A stretch of DNA of 64,000 bases from Pogonophryne albipinna (Eukaryota > Chordata > Actinopteri > Perciformes > Artedidraconidae). The notes under the pieces are model-generated. The model was not told where the DNA came from and did not search any database. It saw only the letters and a program-made list of their open reading frames with translations. Position 1 is the first letter of the stretch. The number at the start of each line of letters is the position of its first letter. The DNA is taken from contig CM053256.1 in NCBI GenBank assembly GCA_028583405.1, forward strand, positions 15,654,107-15,718,106, in the 5' to 3' direction. The translations under genes and the position numbers were made by a program. This document shows positions 11,446 through 22,640 of the stretch, one piece after another.

Positions 11446-13049
11446 CAGTTGGGCAAAAAAGTATTTAGTCAGCCACCAATTGTGCAAGTTCTCCCACTTA
11501 AAAAGATGAGAGGCCTGTAATTCTCATCCTAGGTACACTTCAATTATGAGAGACAGAATGGGGTGAAAGAATCCAGGAAATCACATTGTAGGATTTTTTA
11601 TGAATTAATTGGTAAATTCCTCGGTAAAATAAGTATTTGGTCACCTACAAACAAACAAGATTTCTGGCTCACAGACCTGTAACTTCTTCTTTAAGAGCCT
11701 CCTCTGTCCTCCACTCGTTAACTGTATTAATGGCACCTGTTTGAACTCGTTATCAGTATAAAAGACACCTGTCCACAACCTCAAACAGTCACACTCCAAA
11801 CTCCACTATGGCCAAGACCAAAGAGCTGTCAAAGGACACCAGAAACAAAATTGTAGACCTGCACCAGGCTGGGAAGACTGAATCTGCAATAGATAAGCAG
11901 CTTGGTGTAAAGAAATCAACTGTGGGAGCAATTATTACAAAAATGGAAGACATACAAGACCACTGATAATCTCCCTCGATCTGGGGCTCCACGCAAGATC
12001 TCACCCCGTGGGGTCAAAATGATCACAAGAACGGTGAGCAAAAATCCCAGAACCACACGGGGGGACCTAGTCAATGACCTGCAGAGAGCTGGGACCAAAG
12101 TAACAAAGGCTACCATCAGTAACACACTACGCCGCCAGGGACTCAAATCCTGCAGTGCCAGACGTGTCCCCCTGCTTAAGCCAGTACATGTCCAGGCCCG
12201 TCTGAAGTTTGCTAGAGAGCATTTAGATGATCCAGAAGAGGATTGGGAGAATGTCATATGGTCAGATGAAACCAAAATATAACTTTTTGGTAAAAACTCA
12301 ACTAGACGTGTTTGGAGGAGAAAGAATGCTGAGTTGCATCCAAAGAACACCATACCTACTGTGAAACATGGGGGTAGAAACATCCTGCTTTGGGGCTGTT
12401 TTTCTGCAAAGGGATCAGGACGACTGATCCGTGTAAAGGAAAGAATGAATGGGGCCATGTATCGTGAGATTTTGAGTGACAACCTCCTTCCATCAGCAAG
12501 GGCATTGAAGATGAAACGTGGCTGGGTCTTTCAGCATGACAATGATCCCAAACACACCGCCCGAACAACGAAGGAGTGGCTTCGTAAGAAGCATTTCAAG
12601 GTCCCGGAGTGGCCTAGCCAGTCTCCAGATCTCAACCCCATAGAAAATCTTTGGAGGGAGTTGAAAGTCCGTGTTGCCCAGCGACAGCCCCAAAACATCA
12701 CTGCTCTAGAGGAGATCTGCATGGAGGAATGGGCCAAAGCAACCAGCAACAGTGTGTGAAAACCTTGTGAAGACTTACAAAAATACTTACAGACCTCTGT
12801 CATTGCCAACAAAGGGTATATAACAAAGTATTGAGATGAACTTTTGTTATTGACCAAATACTTATTTTCCACCATAATTTGCAAATAAATTCTTTAAAAA
12901 TCAGACAATGTGACTTTCTGGATATTTTTTTTTTCTCATTTTGTCTCTCATAGTTGAGGTATACCTAGGATGAAAATTACAGGCCTCATCTTTTTAAGTG
13001 GGAGAACTTGCACAATTGGTGGCTGACTAAATACTTTTTTGCCCCACTG
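11446..13049 (+). mobile_element. Tc1-like transposon, full length, 1604 bp
   Basis: The element runs from CAGTTGGGCAAAAAAG to its inverted partner CTTTTTTGCCCCACTG, with TA duplications at 11444-11445 and 13050-13051. The inverted repeats are long (about 200 bp). Each contains an outer AAAAGTATTTAGTCAGCC word and an inner AAAATAAGTATTTGGTCA word (about 11625-11642 and 12852-12870), the IR/DR arrangement known from teleost Tc1 elements with paired transposase sites. Transposase is encoded on the plus strand but broken. The overall good preservation suggests a fairly recent insertion. Confidence 0.95.
11808..12838 (+). pseudogene. Tc1-like transposase, DD34E, broken in three places
   Basis: The frame opens at ATG 11808 with [20 protein letters not shown], the paired-like helix-turn-helix region. 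An extra A in the A-run 11939-11943 shifts the frame, which resumes as [15 protein letters not shown] and runs to a TAA stop at 12280-12282, where the family has Glu in KIELFG. Downstream the same frame continues with the catalytic region: [10 protein letters not shown] (second Asp) and [11 protein letters not shown] (Glu), 34 residues between catalytic Asp and Glu. The first Asp is in IWSDETK. A further insertion near 12736-12740 shifts the frame again and gives a premature end at 12759. The three lesions exclude an active enzyme from this copy. The catalytic triad itself is intact. Confidence 0.93.
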
Positions 13050-13051
13050 TA

Positions 13052-14600
13052 TGTGCGTGTGTGTATGGATGTTCATCCTTTTAGTTTTTTATGTTCAATT
13101 TATTTAACAGATGTGGTTAGAATATGTCTACTCTTGTCATCATGAGTCTCTTGCTGATAGTTGATCAATGGTTGTTCAGGGCTGTTATGACAAGCCGTTA
13201 TATTTATGAACTTGAGTTTGTCAGTTTTTTGGTCAAATATCTGTCATGGCTAGGTATTCTGAGTCTATAAATTAAATAATGTGAATATATATTTTATTTC
13301 CCCTCAAGCTATAAACATAAAACATTCAAAAAGAGAGAATGGGTGGCCTTTTAATTGTTGTTATATATAAATGTTTTTGCTCTAGGAGATGCACGCATGA
13401 TTAGTGAGTTCACAGCCCCACACATATCTGCTTCACCTGTTAGCATTGTTGCTACAAACAGGCCTGCACATTATTAAAGGCTGTCGTTTTCTGATCCTAT
13501 CGATTTCTTTTGTGCTTAGTTACTGCCTTCACTTTGCAAAAATATTTACTGTGTGAACCCCCTACAATAAATCTCAAATTATCATCCACTTTACCTTTGG
13601 CTTATTTCAGCAAATGGGTTGAGTGGAGCAGAAATCGTTGGGGCTCCTATATTGACAATGCCGTTGGATTGACAGAATGACTGCTAGCAAATATTGACAA
13701 TGAAGTCAATATGATGAAAGAAAAATATGTAATGGTACTAAATATTTAGCTGCAATGCAGTGTTGAAGAAACACCTTTTTAAATGTACCATTCTGTGCAA
13801 ATGCTGAAAGCAACATCACCCACAACACCTTGCCTGAGATTCATAGTGCTAAGTGTGTTGATACATTTCTGTCTACCTGTCTCAGTGTATTGTAATATGC
13901 TGGCAGCATGATTGTCTCAGGTTGATTTAGCTTATTTGACCTGATATCTGATTAAAGAGACTTGGATGTGTGTAGGAGCTACATTTTCATATGACAGCGA
14001 ATGGAAATCAGATAATTGTTATGCCATCTGTTTTCAAGCGAATTTGTTGGAGGAAGAGGCAGTGTGTTCTTCAGCACGTGTGCAGACCCCACCCCTGCTC
14101 ATTTTCCTTTCCACTTTTTGAGGTGCATTATTTTTGTTTATGCTGTAGATCTTCCTTGCTTTTGTCCTGTTTTAGTTTGATATTGTTTTTGTTCAGGGAA
14201 AAAACAGACTCCTTTTTAACATTTTGAACAAACACATACATTATTTACAATGGAAAACACTAACTTGTTTCATCTTGTAATGATTTATTAATTAAGAGGC
14301 AAATTAGCTTTCTGTCCACCCCACCTAGCTAATGTATTCATGCTGGGATGCATGAGGCAGACATGCACTTTCCATAAATCAGATTTTAATAAATTGTTTG
14401 ACAATATGCATTTTATGAGGCTTAGCAGTTTCCTAATATATATTATAGTAAAGAAAATGTATAAATATCATTCATTTGATGTAAGTGGAAAAATCTAATA
14501 CATATCCAAAAGGTTGCATTTAAAAATATTGTTTGTCTTATGTATGTTGGGTCTTTATTTGGAATATCCTCGTGTTTATTAACATTACTCTTTTGAATAA
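13052..14600. other. intronic DNA, no gene seen
   Basis: AT-rich unique-looking sequence with no recognisable coding domain or transposon end. Confidence 0.55.
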
Positions 14601-14619
14601 GATTGGATTTTTAGACCCT

Positions 14620-14835
14620 GTGACGAAGGTAACTTTGTCACACTGGCCTTTGGTCAGGAACAGAGAATGGACAAAGATACAGAATCACATGTTTTTTTTC
14701 TCTGTCAAATACAATAACATTAAAACAAAACAGCTTGATATAAATAAAACTCAAAATAAGGCGTTTCATCTGCAACTTCTCATTTAGTTGTAGTGCTTTT
14801 TTATTCACTACCTGTGACAAAGGTAACTTTGTCAC
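14620..14835. repeat. two copies of a 22-bp palindrome, 194 bp apart
   Basis: Arms GTGACAAAG and CTTTGTCAC around a 4-base GTAA centre form a perfect palindrome at 14814-14835. A copy with one substitution (GTGACGAAG) lies at 14620-14641. The 170 bp between them are AT-rich. The pair could be the ends of a small MITE or a duplicated protein-binding site. Confidence 0.7.
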
Positions 14836-15600
14836 TGAGGACTGATGGCTTCGGGCCTTGCATATGTGCACATTTTTATACAATTTCTACTATTTATTGA
14901 TGTAGTGTTTATTGTATTTTATTTTGAAATGTGTTCCCCTTTCCCCATGTCTGTTGCCGTTGATTGTGTGCACCTGGTGCCCTGTGTTGTCTCCTCCCCC
15001 CTCACCTGTGTCCTGTTGGGTTGATTTTGTTGTGCATTTAGGCTCTGGGGTTTTTCTGTTATGGGAAGTGTGTGTGAGATCCTGGTGGCTGCAGGCTGTG
15101 CTCAGGGAAACAACAGCAAGATTGAGGCTGTGTGTCATTGTGTTGATCATTTAATAAATGCCCACACCGGGTTATATGTGGGAAGTTCTGCCTCCTTGCT
15201 TGGTCGGGCCGTTCAATTGTCAGCGTCACAGACCCCTAGAAGCAGAAGCTTAAAAACAGACCACTGACTAGTAAAGCCACTCAAACACTGTAAAACTATT
15301 TGTACTAATAAACACATTTTAAATGTGGTGGCATAGCAGGTAGAGAAATCAGGTGAAGTGTTCAGGGCAAAGCTGGGTTTCGAATAAGAGCATTAAAGTG
15401 TTTGCTAGTATTTCTAAAACGGTGGAACTGCACGAGGAGACGTAGCGTGGTTTTTGTGCGTGTGCCAGTGATGCATGTAACTTCAGTAGACTTTGCCAAC
15501 GGAACAAGGTGGTCCACTAAGCTGTGTTGTGCGTGCAAAATGTGTTTCCTCATGATTCATTTGCTACATCTAGCCATTCCCCTCTCTTTTTTGAATAAGA
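14836..15600. other. intronic DNA, possible retroposon body
   Basis: GC content is locally higher (14930-15130). No domain was recognised in any frame. Part of it may belong to the retroposon whose tail lies at 15645-15712. Confidence 0.4.
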
Positions 15601-15644
15601 TGGATCCATAAACTACTCTTTTACTCTTACTTTTACTGCAGTGA

Positions 15645-15712
15645 GAGTTGCCAAAGAAATGTCGTTGTACTTTGTATGATGACAATAAAGATATATTCTA
15701 TTCTATTCAAGT
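15645..15712 (+). repeat. LINE-type 3-prime tail with (TTCTA)n
   Basis: TTGTACTTTGTATGATGACAATAAAG followed by TATATTCTATTCTATTC is a common 3-prime end of fish non-LTR retrotransposons: an AATAAA-like signal and a short repeat tail. No reverse transcriptase remains upstream. Confidence 0.55.
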
Positions 15713-16539
15713 CTGTTTATCTATCCCAAATTGTTCTAATCACTTTCAATCACGCTGTTGTTTATGTATCTCCCTTAGTGTATAATGTCTCCTGGTCTAC
15801 TATGGTCCATTTTTCAGTTTTCTTTGCAACTTTCCTGGATCTTACAAAGTCGTCACCTACTTTCTTATTTTTTCCCTTTTTATATATCCATCCTTGTCTT
15901 TTTTTACTCTTGTTCAACCATTCTCTTTTATTTTGATTTAACTTGCCTCTTTCCCACAATCAAATGGTATCTTTTACTCTCACAGTCTTTGTCTTTCTAT
16001 GTCTGCCTTTGACTCCACACTGATCCTCTAATCAGCAGCCAGCAGTGTCTGGGGTTTACTCTTGAAATGCCATGCCATGCATCCCAGTAGGGATGTCCCG
16101 ATCACCTTTTTTTGCTCCTGATCCGATTCCGATCATTTGATTTTGACAATCTGCCGATACCGATTTTTCCCGATCTTTATGCAATGCATTAAGAGGAAAA
16201 AAAAGGTAACAGATAACGGCTGGTCATCCACAGGGTTCGTACGGGTGCTTGAAATCCTTGAAAATGCTTGAAATTTGACCTGGTGTTTTCAAGGTTGGGA
16301 AAGTGCTTGAATTTTGGGAATGGTGCTTGAAATTGAGAAAGTGCTTGAAAATGTAAATGCTTTACTTTTACAATAAATTTCTGACTGAATAGTTCGCTTT
16401 TTAGATTAAAAGAAAAGAATTGCTTCGCTTTTACATAAAACAGCTCTGCTGCGGCCTTCCAGCGCTATGCGCGCGACCTGCAAGTGTTTATGTTACGTGT
16501 GTCCTGGGCATTCTGATGAGAGTGATAGATGACTGTGTG

Positions 16540-16698
16540 CCAGGAGGTTGCAGTTTCAACGAGCGTTGGCTAGCAGAAGACAAATACACGCCATGGCTAA
16601 GACGAGGGTCAAGCCCACGAGTAGCCTCCTGCAAAGTTTGCAACATAACGATGGGAGAGTCTGCGCTGACGAGCCACATGAAAGGTACGCCGTTGTAG
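16540..16698 (+). pseudogene. zinc-finger N-terminal exon of a hAT-type transposase
   Basis: The frame reads GGCSFNERWLAEDKYTPWL and then SCKVC-N-ITMGESALTSHMKG. A CxxC pair followed by a spaced His resembles the BED/TTF-type DNA-binding finger that starts many fish hAT transposases. A GT donor (GTACGC, 16685) follows AAAG after the HMK codons, suggesting the original exon ended at 16684. No RNase-H-like catalytic region follows, so it is a remnant. Confidence 0.6.
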
Positions 16699-17510
16699 AG
16701 CATTTTAGATTAGGCTAACGTTGCATGTTACATTTGTTTAAGCTAACGTTAGCAAGCTGAATAGCGAACTCGATGAGGGATAATAATAATTGCAGGGGAC
16801 AATCATTTCAGAGGAGCGTACCTATGTTATGTGCGTTACAGTCGCCATCGTGTGGTGTTCAGAGGATGAAGCACTCACGGCATTTCGTGTTATTGTCACG
16901 AAATATAATCTATTGATTCGACACAGAGCGATTTTGAAAGAAATGTATTTCTACTGGTAGTATGTTTCGTGCCTAAACCAAATGTGACTTGCTCTATCGA
17001 AATCTGTCACATTGACCCGAAGACACATTTTCGTTTGTATTACTGGTCTGGGGGAAGCTCGCGAGTGTGTGTGTGTGTGTGTGTGTGTTTGTGTACCGGG
17101 GAAACACTCACAAGAAACACCGGCTGTTGTTATGCCTGCTGTGATGTTACATTAGTCCGTTCTCCGCTTGTAATTATGCCGAAGCTTCAAAGTTGTATTT
17201 ATCATCTGAATTTGCCAAAACAAGTTTAATATTCTGAAAGCCAATACTTTGTTTATTTTAAAACAGATGAAAACAAACTGTCTCTTATATAAAATTGAAG
17301 TATTATACAAGTAAAACTACATTTAGCTTTAATCCCATGTAATTGTAGAATGAACAGTCTTCCTTTGAAGATGTCTAAGTCAGGTGTCTTGAGTAGTCAG
17401 CATTACCTAAAATCATTGTGCACATTTGTAAATATTATTTTCCACTTTGTGAGTCTATTTTTATGCAGCTCTGCGTGATTTTGTGGCTACAATTCAGGCT
17501 AATACGCTAC

Positions 17511-18113
17511 CAGAGGTGGAATAAGTACTCAGATCATGTACTTGAGTAAAAGTAGAAGTACTCAGATCTTGAGCTTGAGTAAAAGTATAAGTACTCAGAT
17601 CTTGTACTTGAGTAAAAGTAGAAGTACTCAGATCTTGTACTTGAGTAAAAGTAGAAGTACTCAGATCTTGTTCTTGAGTAAAAGTAGAAGTACTCAGATC
17701 TTGTACTTAGTAAAAGTAGAAGTACCAGAGTGTAGGAATACTCTGTTACAGTAAAAGTCCTGCATTCAAAATGTTCCTCAAGTGAAAGTAGAAAAGTATT
17801 ATCATCAAAATATAGTGAAAGTAGCGACAGTAAAAGTAGTCGTTGTGCAGATTGGTCCATTTCAGAATAATATGTGCATATAATGATATGTTTTATAATG
17901 ATTGATCATGAAAGTGTTCTCAAAGCTGGTAAAGGTGCAGCTAGTTTGAATGACTTTGTATACTGCAGGGTAGCTTGTGGATTTACTCCACGTGGAACTA
18001 AAGTCTGATTCAACACTTGATTATATCTATATTATTATCATTCATCCACATCTGTAAAGTAACTAAAGGTATTAAATACATGTAGTGGAGGAAAAGTACA
18101 CAATTTACCTCTG
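17511..18113. mobile_element. third-level nonautonomous element with a 33-bp tandem core
   Basis: The unit starts CAGAGGTGGAATAAGTACTC and ends with the loose inverted partner GTACACAATTTACCTCTG. The GTACTTGAGTAAAAGTA motif is one I recognise from abundant dispersed repeats of percomorph fish. It lies within the 16231-18502 element. I see no convincing target duplication, so the exact ends are provisional. Confidence 0.6.
17523..17719. repeat. 33-bp tandem repeat, six copies
   Basis: Unit AAGTACTCAGATCTTGTACT plus TGAGTAAAAGTAG is repeated six times (one copy is a base short). Because 33 is a multiple of 3, both strands show repetitive open frames (TQILYLSKSRS- and SEYFYFYSSTR-like). I read these as by-products, not genes. 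Confidence 0.9.
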
Positions 18114-19369
18114 ACTTATGTTCACTGCTAACCTAAAAGTACCTCAACAATAGTAATCAATAATGTATTGAAAAGTTATTTGGCTGATTGTTTTATATTG
18201 GCTCAGACAGGTTGTATGGGAGGCCCAGTCTACGTACAGATCACTAATTTTGAAATATTAAACTTAGTTTTCTTTTCTTTAATTTTTCATCCTCATGTAG
18301 AATGCTATTATGAAACACACATGTGGTTGTTTATAGCATAAAGAACATCTGATTTAATGTGAGGTAGGGAAATAATCATTTGAGTATGTGTATATAAATA
18401 TATAATTTACAACAGCTGTAAGATGCTTGAAAAGCTTGAAAATGCACCTTGAAAATGCTTAAAGTGCTTGAATTTGACTTTGGAAAAGGTGTAAGAACCC
18501 TGCATCCAACGCGATGAATTCAGCTATCTTGGCTGTTATTTTTTGGGCCTTTTCACTGTTCTGTGGCAGTTTCTCTTTCCTTTTAAAAGTCTCTGAAAGT
18601 GTCGGTTGTTTCAGTGCCGTTACCCGAGTGGCCGCTGTGTACTCGTCGTGTTGTTGTTGGTGTTTGTTTCTCAGGTGGCGTATTAGATTGGTCGTGTTGA
18701 ACGTAGCTCTGTTCTTTCCACCACGCGGAACCTCCGCCTTGCAAACATTGCATCTGGCTGTTACACTGCCTTCGCTTTCAATTTTCCAAACTCCTTACAT
18801 TTTCTCTGTCCCGACTCCCGAGTCACCAGCTGAACGTAGCCTCTCGTTAGCTTACTGCTACTATTAGACACTGCGCCCACTCTGTTGCCAGATTTGAGAG
18901 AAATAAGCAACCAGGTCTATGAAAACAAGCCCAAAAGAAGCAACACATACATGATGTTGTGTAATTTTAAACCAAAACTAAGGCCTCAGGATGACTTTAA
19001 GACGTGAACATGGTCATTTTTGTTTTGTAAAATGAAATAAAACATTAAAAATAATTAAAAAAATAAATAAAAAATAAATCCCGATCCCCGATTTTTTTCT
19101 TCGGATCTTTTGAAAATCACGTGATCGGCTCCGATCCCCGATCACGTGATCGGATCGGGACATCTCTACATCCCAGTCTCCTTGTCCTACCCTCTCCCTC
19201 CTCTCATCTTTGTCTTGTACATATTTTCCCCTGTCTTCCTTTCCTTTCTACAATCCTCTCTACCCTGTCTCCTATGTGATAGTTTTATTGAGATAGCAAC
19301 ATGAGTTGACTTCAAACCCGCAACATCATAGCGACATGTTATTTGCCGCTGCCTGCTAAGCCACCAGGA

Positions 19370-19389
19370 CCCCCCCCCCCCCCCCCCCA
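19370..19389. repeat. poly-C run
   Basis: A nearly pure C run of about 18-20 bases, followed by ATGTTCTA twice. Simple sequence, and a likely assembly or length-variation site. Confidence 0.85.
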
Positions 19390-19429
19390 TGTTCTAATGT
19401 TCTAAGTATCAGAACAATAAAAGCTCTCT

Positions 19430-19800
19430 GCGTCTGGGCTATTTGCATACTATTTGCATATGAACCCCAACTGGCTGTTTTTGGAATGCCAAGAGGCTAA
19501 ATTCAGTATTTATTACCCGGGCCCATAACTAGTTTTCACTTTTCAATAGCATTTGCATCTGATTTGCATGTCCCACAGCTTAGATCTGGGAATAAGGGGC
19601 CAGATGACCTAAATTGTTTCAATTCCAGCCTGAAATAAAGAAGCAGAGGAAGGTCTAATTATGACTATTAATCGAGTTAGGACGCTTTACACGTGGAGCG
19701 TAAATATGCAAAAAGGTTATTAGCGGCAAAACCAAGCTTAGGCAACTTGCGCTTATTGAAAACTGCATTTGCTCAGAGACAATACAATTATGTTTGATGG
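19430..19800. promoter_or_regulatory. enhancer-like block with two octamer pairs
   Basis: ATTTGCAT (the POU/Oct octamer) occurs at 19441, 19452, 19551 and 19562. That is two pairs, each with exactly 11 bp between starts. Further candidate sites follow: TAATTATGACTATTAATC (homeodomain-like, near 19658) and AAATATGCAAA (near 19703). The block has no simple repeats or transposon ends and looks like conserved noncoding DNA. Enhancer function is inferred from motif layout and from the presence of long-range enhancers in CDKAL1 introns of other vertebrates. Conservation could not be tested here. Confidence 0.5.
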
Positions 19801-20373
19801 TGTCTGTGTATCTCTAAGCTCTTGGCTAGATTTCCCACATCGCTTTATTCCTTTGTATCCCAGTAGTATTCATCAAAAGGATCTCTTTGTTTAGCAGGTA
19901 TTTTAGGACAAACAACTTTTCTAAATTGAGCTACTCAAAGAAATCCATTTAAACTTTACATACCTTATAACTCATAGAAGCTAATCAGTGTAGCATTGGG
20001 CTATTAACAGTTCATAGAGAATTGCATAGGCTTACTGGCTATGCAGACTTATTGCACACTGCACATAGCTCATCAGCACATGCATTACATCTGAGATTTG
20101 CAAACTTACACTTTGCTTTCTTTCGTTTAGTTAATGTACAAAGAAAAGTTAGTAGATTAATAAATGTTTATTCAGCTCTTCTGTATAACTTAATGTTTAG
20201 AAAACATAAACGTCACCTTTGTCTGAATGCCATCACTTTAACAGATAAGTGAAGCCAGCTACGTTTTGTACTACATATGTGAAAGGTGATTTACATGGAG
20301 CCTTTTCAAATTACAATGCAAAGAAAGTCTCAAACGGCTTCAGAAATAGTGGTAAGAATTAAGTCATTTGACA

Positions 20374-20890
20374 GTGTTCAAGGTTCAAGGGTTTAAGGTT
20401 CTTTATTTTGTCATACGAACATATCTACAGTGTAGTTATGCCGATGAAATTCTTAGGTCACAGGCTTCTCCAACAGTGCAACACAATAACACAGATACAC
20501 AGAAAAATATAGTGCTAGTAAATAGTAAATACAAAAATAAAAATAGTTTAAAAAGGTGAAATAGTGCAATAAGAGTCTATATGCAAGTTATTGGAATGAT
20601 ATATTAGATAAATAGATACATAATTTCAAAGTAGCAGATGAATGTTACGGATGTTGTTTCAGCAGTTCAGTTGTTTAGTCTTATTGCCTGTGGGATGAAA
20701 CTGTCTCTGAATCTTGTGTAGTCTGCAAGTTGAACAAAAAATATTAACAGTGTCTTTGGTGTCTTGTCTTGTCCAACAAAAGACAGAAACAAGGATTTGG
20801 AAAGATGAAGTGTATTCTGATATGTTTGCGATAAATGATAGAACGTAGAACAGGCTAGTTGAGTGAGTAGTATTGTCAGAAAATAACAAT
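20374..20890 (-). mobile_element. LINE 3-prime end with ORF2 C-terminus remnant
   Basis: Read on the minus strand, a frame near 20715-20670 gives RFRDSFIPQAIRLNN and a stop, a C-terminal signature of fish non-LTR retrotransposon ORF2 proteins. A 3-prime UTR follows, ending in GACAATAAAGAACC and loose CTTGAAC repeats near 20374-20420. The rest of the element (5-prime side) is truncated, as is usual for LINE copies. Confidence 0.72.
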
Positions 20891-20899
20891 CAATGGGGC

Positions 20900-22640
20900 T
20901 GCTTCAGTATTGTCTTTTAATGACCACAGAGCTCAGCCCCTCTGTCACACCCTCAACTCTTTTTAGGCTTAAAGTTCCATCTGCCATCAGGTCACATTCA
21001 TTTGTGTGATTTTGTTCAGGACAGGTGGGCTTTTGCATACAGGTGGCTCCTACTTCTTTTTTCTTCGTCTCTATTCCAGGTGACAGGCGGGGGAAACGGG
21101 ACACACACACACACACATTCTTTTGTGTATACAGCAAATTGACGCATGTTCTTCCTATGGCCTATTTTTTTAAATTACAATTCAGCATGTACACACACAC
21201 ACCCACTCACACATCAAGGGGCACACACCTCATTGAATATAAACTGCTATCTCCTAGGGCAAACAGCAAATATAATCACATTTGTAATGTCAGAGAAATA
21301 GTGCGTCAATATTTGCCTAGTCTGTTATTGTTGTGAAATGGGGAACTGGCTGTGGTTACCATGGTGTCCACATGTTTGGCAGTTGGCTTTGAAGCACAGA
21401 AAGATGCTCACACACACGTGCATAAAAGGACACTTTATTTTGAAAATGTGGTTGTGTAAGACCAGCCCCTATCACAGATTAATGTTATATAGGTAAATGA
21501 TTGACCTTGTGGAATTGGAATTGACCTGGAATCAACAGATATGTTTACATAACTTTGTTTCTGATTGTCAGATTTGAAGTAGGTAAAAAGCATGTAGGTA
21601 GGTCAGTTTAGTTTGTTTATGTAAAACCATCAAATCTACTGCACCTTTTTCAGTTAAGATGCAAACACTACCAGCATGTTTTGTTAAAAGGGGTTAAACT
21701 GATAGTTTGCATTTCTACAAACTTTACTGGTGTGTTTGGACGAGTGCAGAGCATTACTATCACAACCTGAAGTTCATACACGGTGCAAACTCTACATAAC
21801 GTTACTAAATTGGAGGTATTGATTTAACTTTGGTAATATTTGATTCTGTTTTGTATGCAAGTAATTATTTTCACATATAATGCAGACCTCGAAACAAGCT
21901 GAAAAGTCAAATCAATTCCTAGTCAAAGCCGAAGTACATTTCTTGCTCAACAAAGGTTTATTTAGATCTATTACAGAGCTGTTGTTTTATAGAGTGCATT
22001 GATTAAGATAAACTGGTGTTTGTTTTGTTGTGCTCTCCCAAAATAGATGTTCAATGAGCAAGCTTTGCGATATTTATCCTTAATACTTAACCGCTTAATA
22101 TGATAGTAATCTTGTTTACATTTGCACACAAACTTTCCCATAAATCATCTTTTGTTTTGTAACTCATAACTTCTCTGACAAGAAATGGTTGCATTAATTA
22201 GTTTTCTTTTTTATTTGTTCCCATGTTTATATGAATAACCATTATCTGAAGTGCCTGAGCTCCATCTACATTGTTATACACAGAGCGTTATCCTCTGCTT
22301 ACTCCCTGCCACAGGGGCCTTCATTAAACTAAATACTCTTCAGAGCAGCATTACAAACTTAAAATGTGTCTATACTTTGACTGTATCCCTTTAGTTGGTC
22401 AGATATTTCTTTCTTACAACTCTAACCAGACTCAATGCTTACTTCAAATGTCGACAGTCAAATCCTGTTAATGATGAGAAGCCAATTATACTGGGCTCCA
22501 TCTAGAAGGTGATAGAGTATGCCATGTTTCACTGTGAGGTGTGTGTTCAAAATGAAATCATTGGTATATTACTCTGTCAGTCAGTAACCTTCCAGGCCCT
22601 TCTTTCTCCCAGACACACTGACTTTTGTGCCCTTGACTCT
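20900..22640. other. intronic DNA, no gene seen
   Basis: Short CA runs at 21101-21116 and 21190-21202. Otherwise AT-rich unique-looking DNA with no recognisable exon. Confidence 0.55.

Larger units (their letters stand above)
16231..18502 (+). mobile_element. second-level hAT-like element inside the outer one
   Basis: Ends CAGGGTTCGTAC and GTAAGAACCCTG are inverted relatives starting with CAGGG, as in hAT elements. CATCCA flanks both ends (16225-16230 and 18503-18508), probably an eroded target duplication. Subterminal DNA on both sides is full of GTGCTTGAA or CTTGAAAATGCTTGAAA words, which look like multiple transposase-binding motifs. A zinc-finger exon (16540-16684) remains but no catalytic domain. 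Confidence 0.72.
16088..19168. mobile_element. outer hAT-like element with 8-bp target duplication
   Basis: The left end TAGGGATGTCCCGATC and the right end GATCGGGACATCTCTA are inverted copies. The 8-bp word CATCCCAG lies immediately outside on both sides (16080-16087 and 19169-19176), an exact target-site duplication typical of hAT transposition. Its original body, about 16088-16230 plus 18503-19168, is noncoding. A second element occupies 16231-18502 inside it. The right end holds two copies of ATCACGTGAT (19116-19125 and 19141-19150). Confidence 0.85.

Noticed and set aside
17523..17719. Possible CRISPR-like array
   Set aside because: The units are directly adjacent without unique spacers, and the window is eukaryotic.
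17536..17860. Repetitive protein frames (SKSRSTQI- and FYFYSSTRSEY-like)
   Set aside because: Direct product of a 33-bp tandem repeat in a transposon. The same array is open on both strands.
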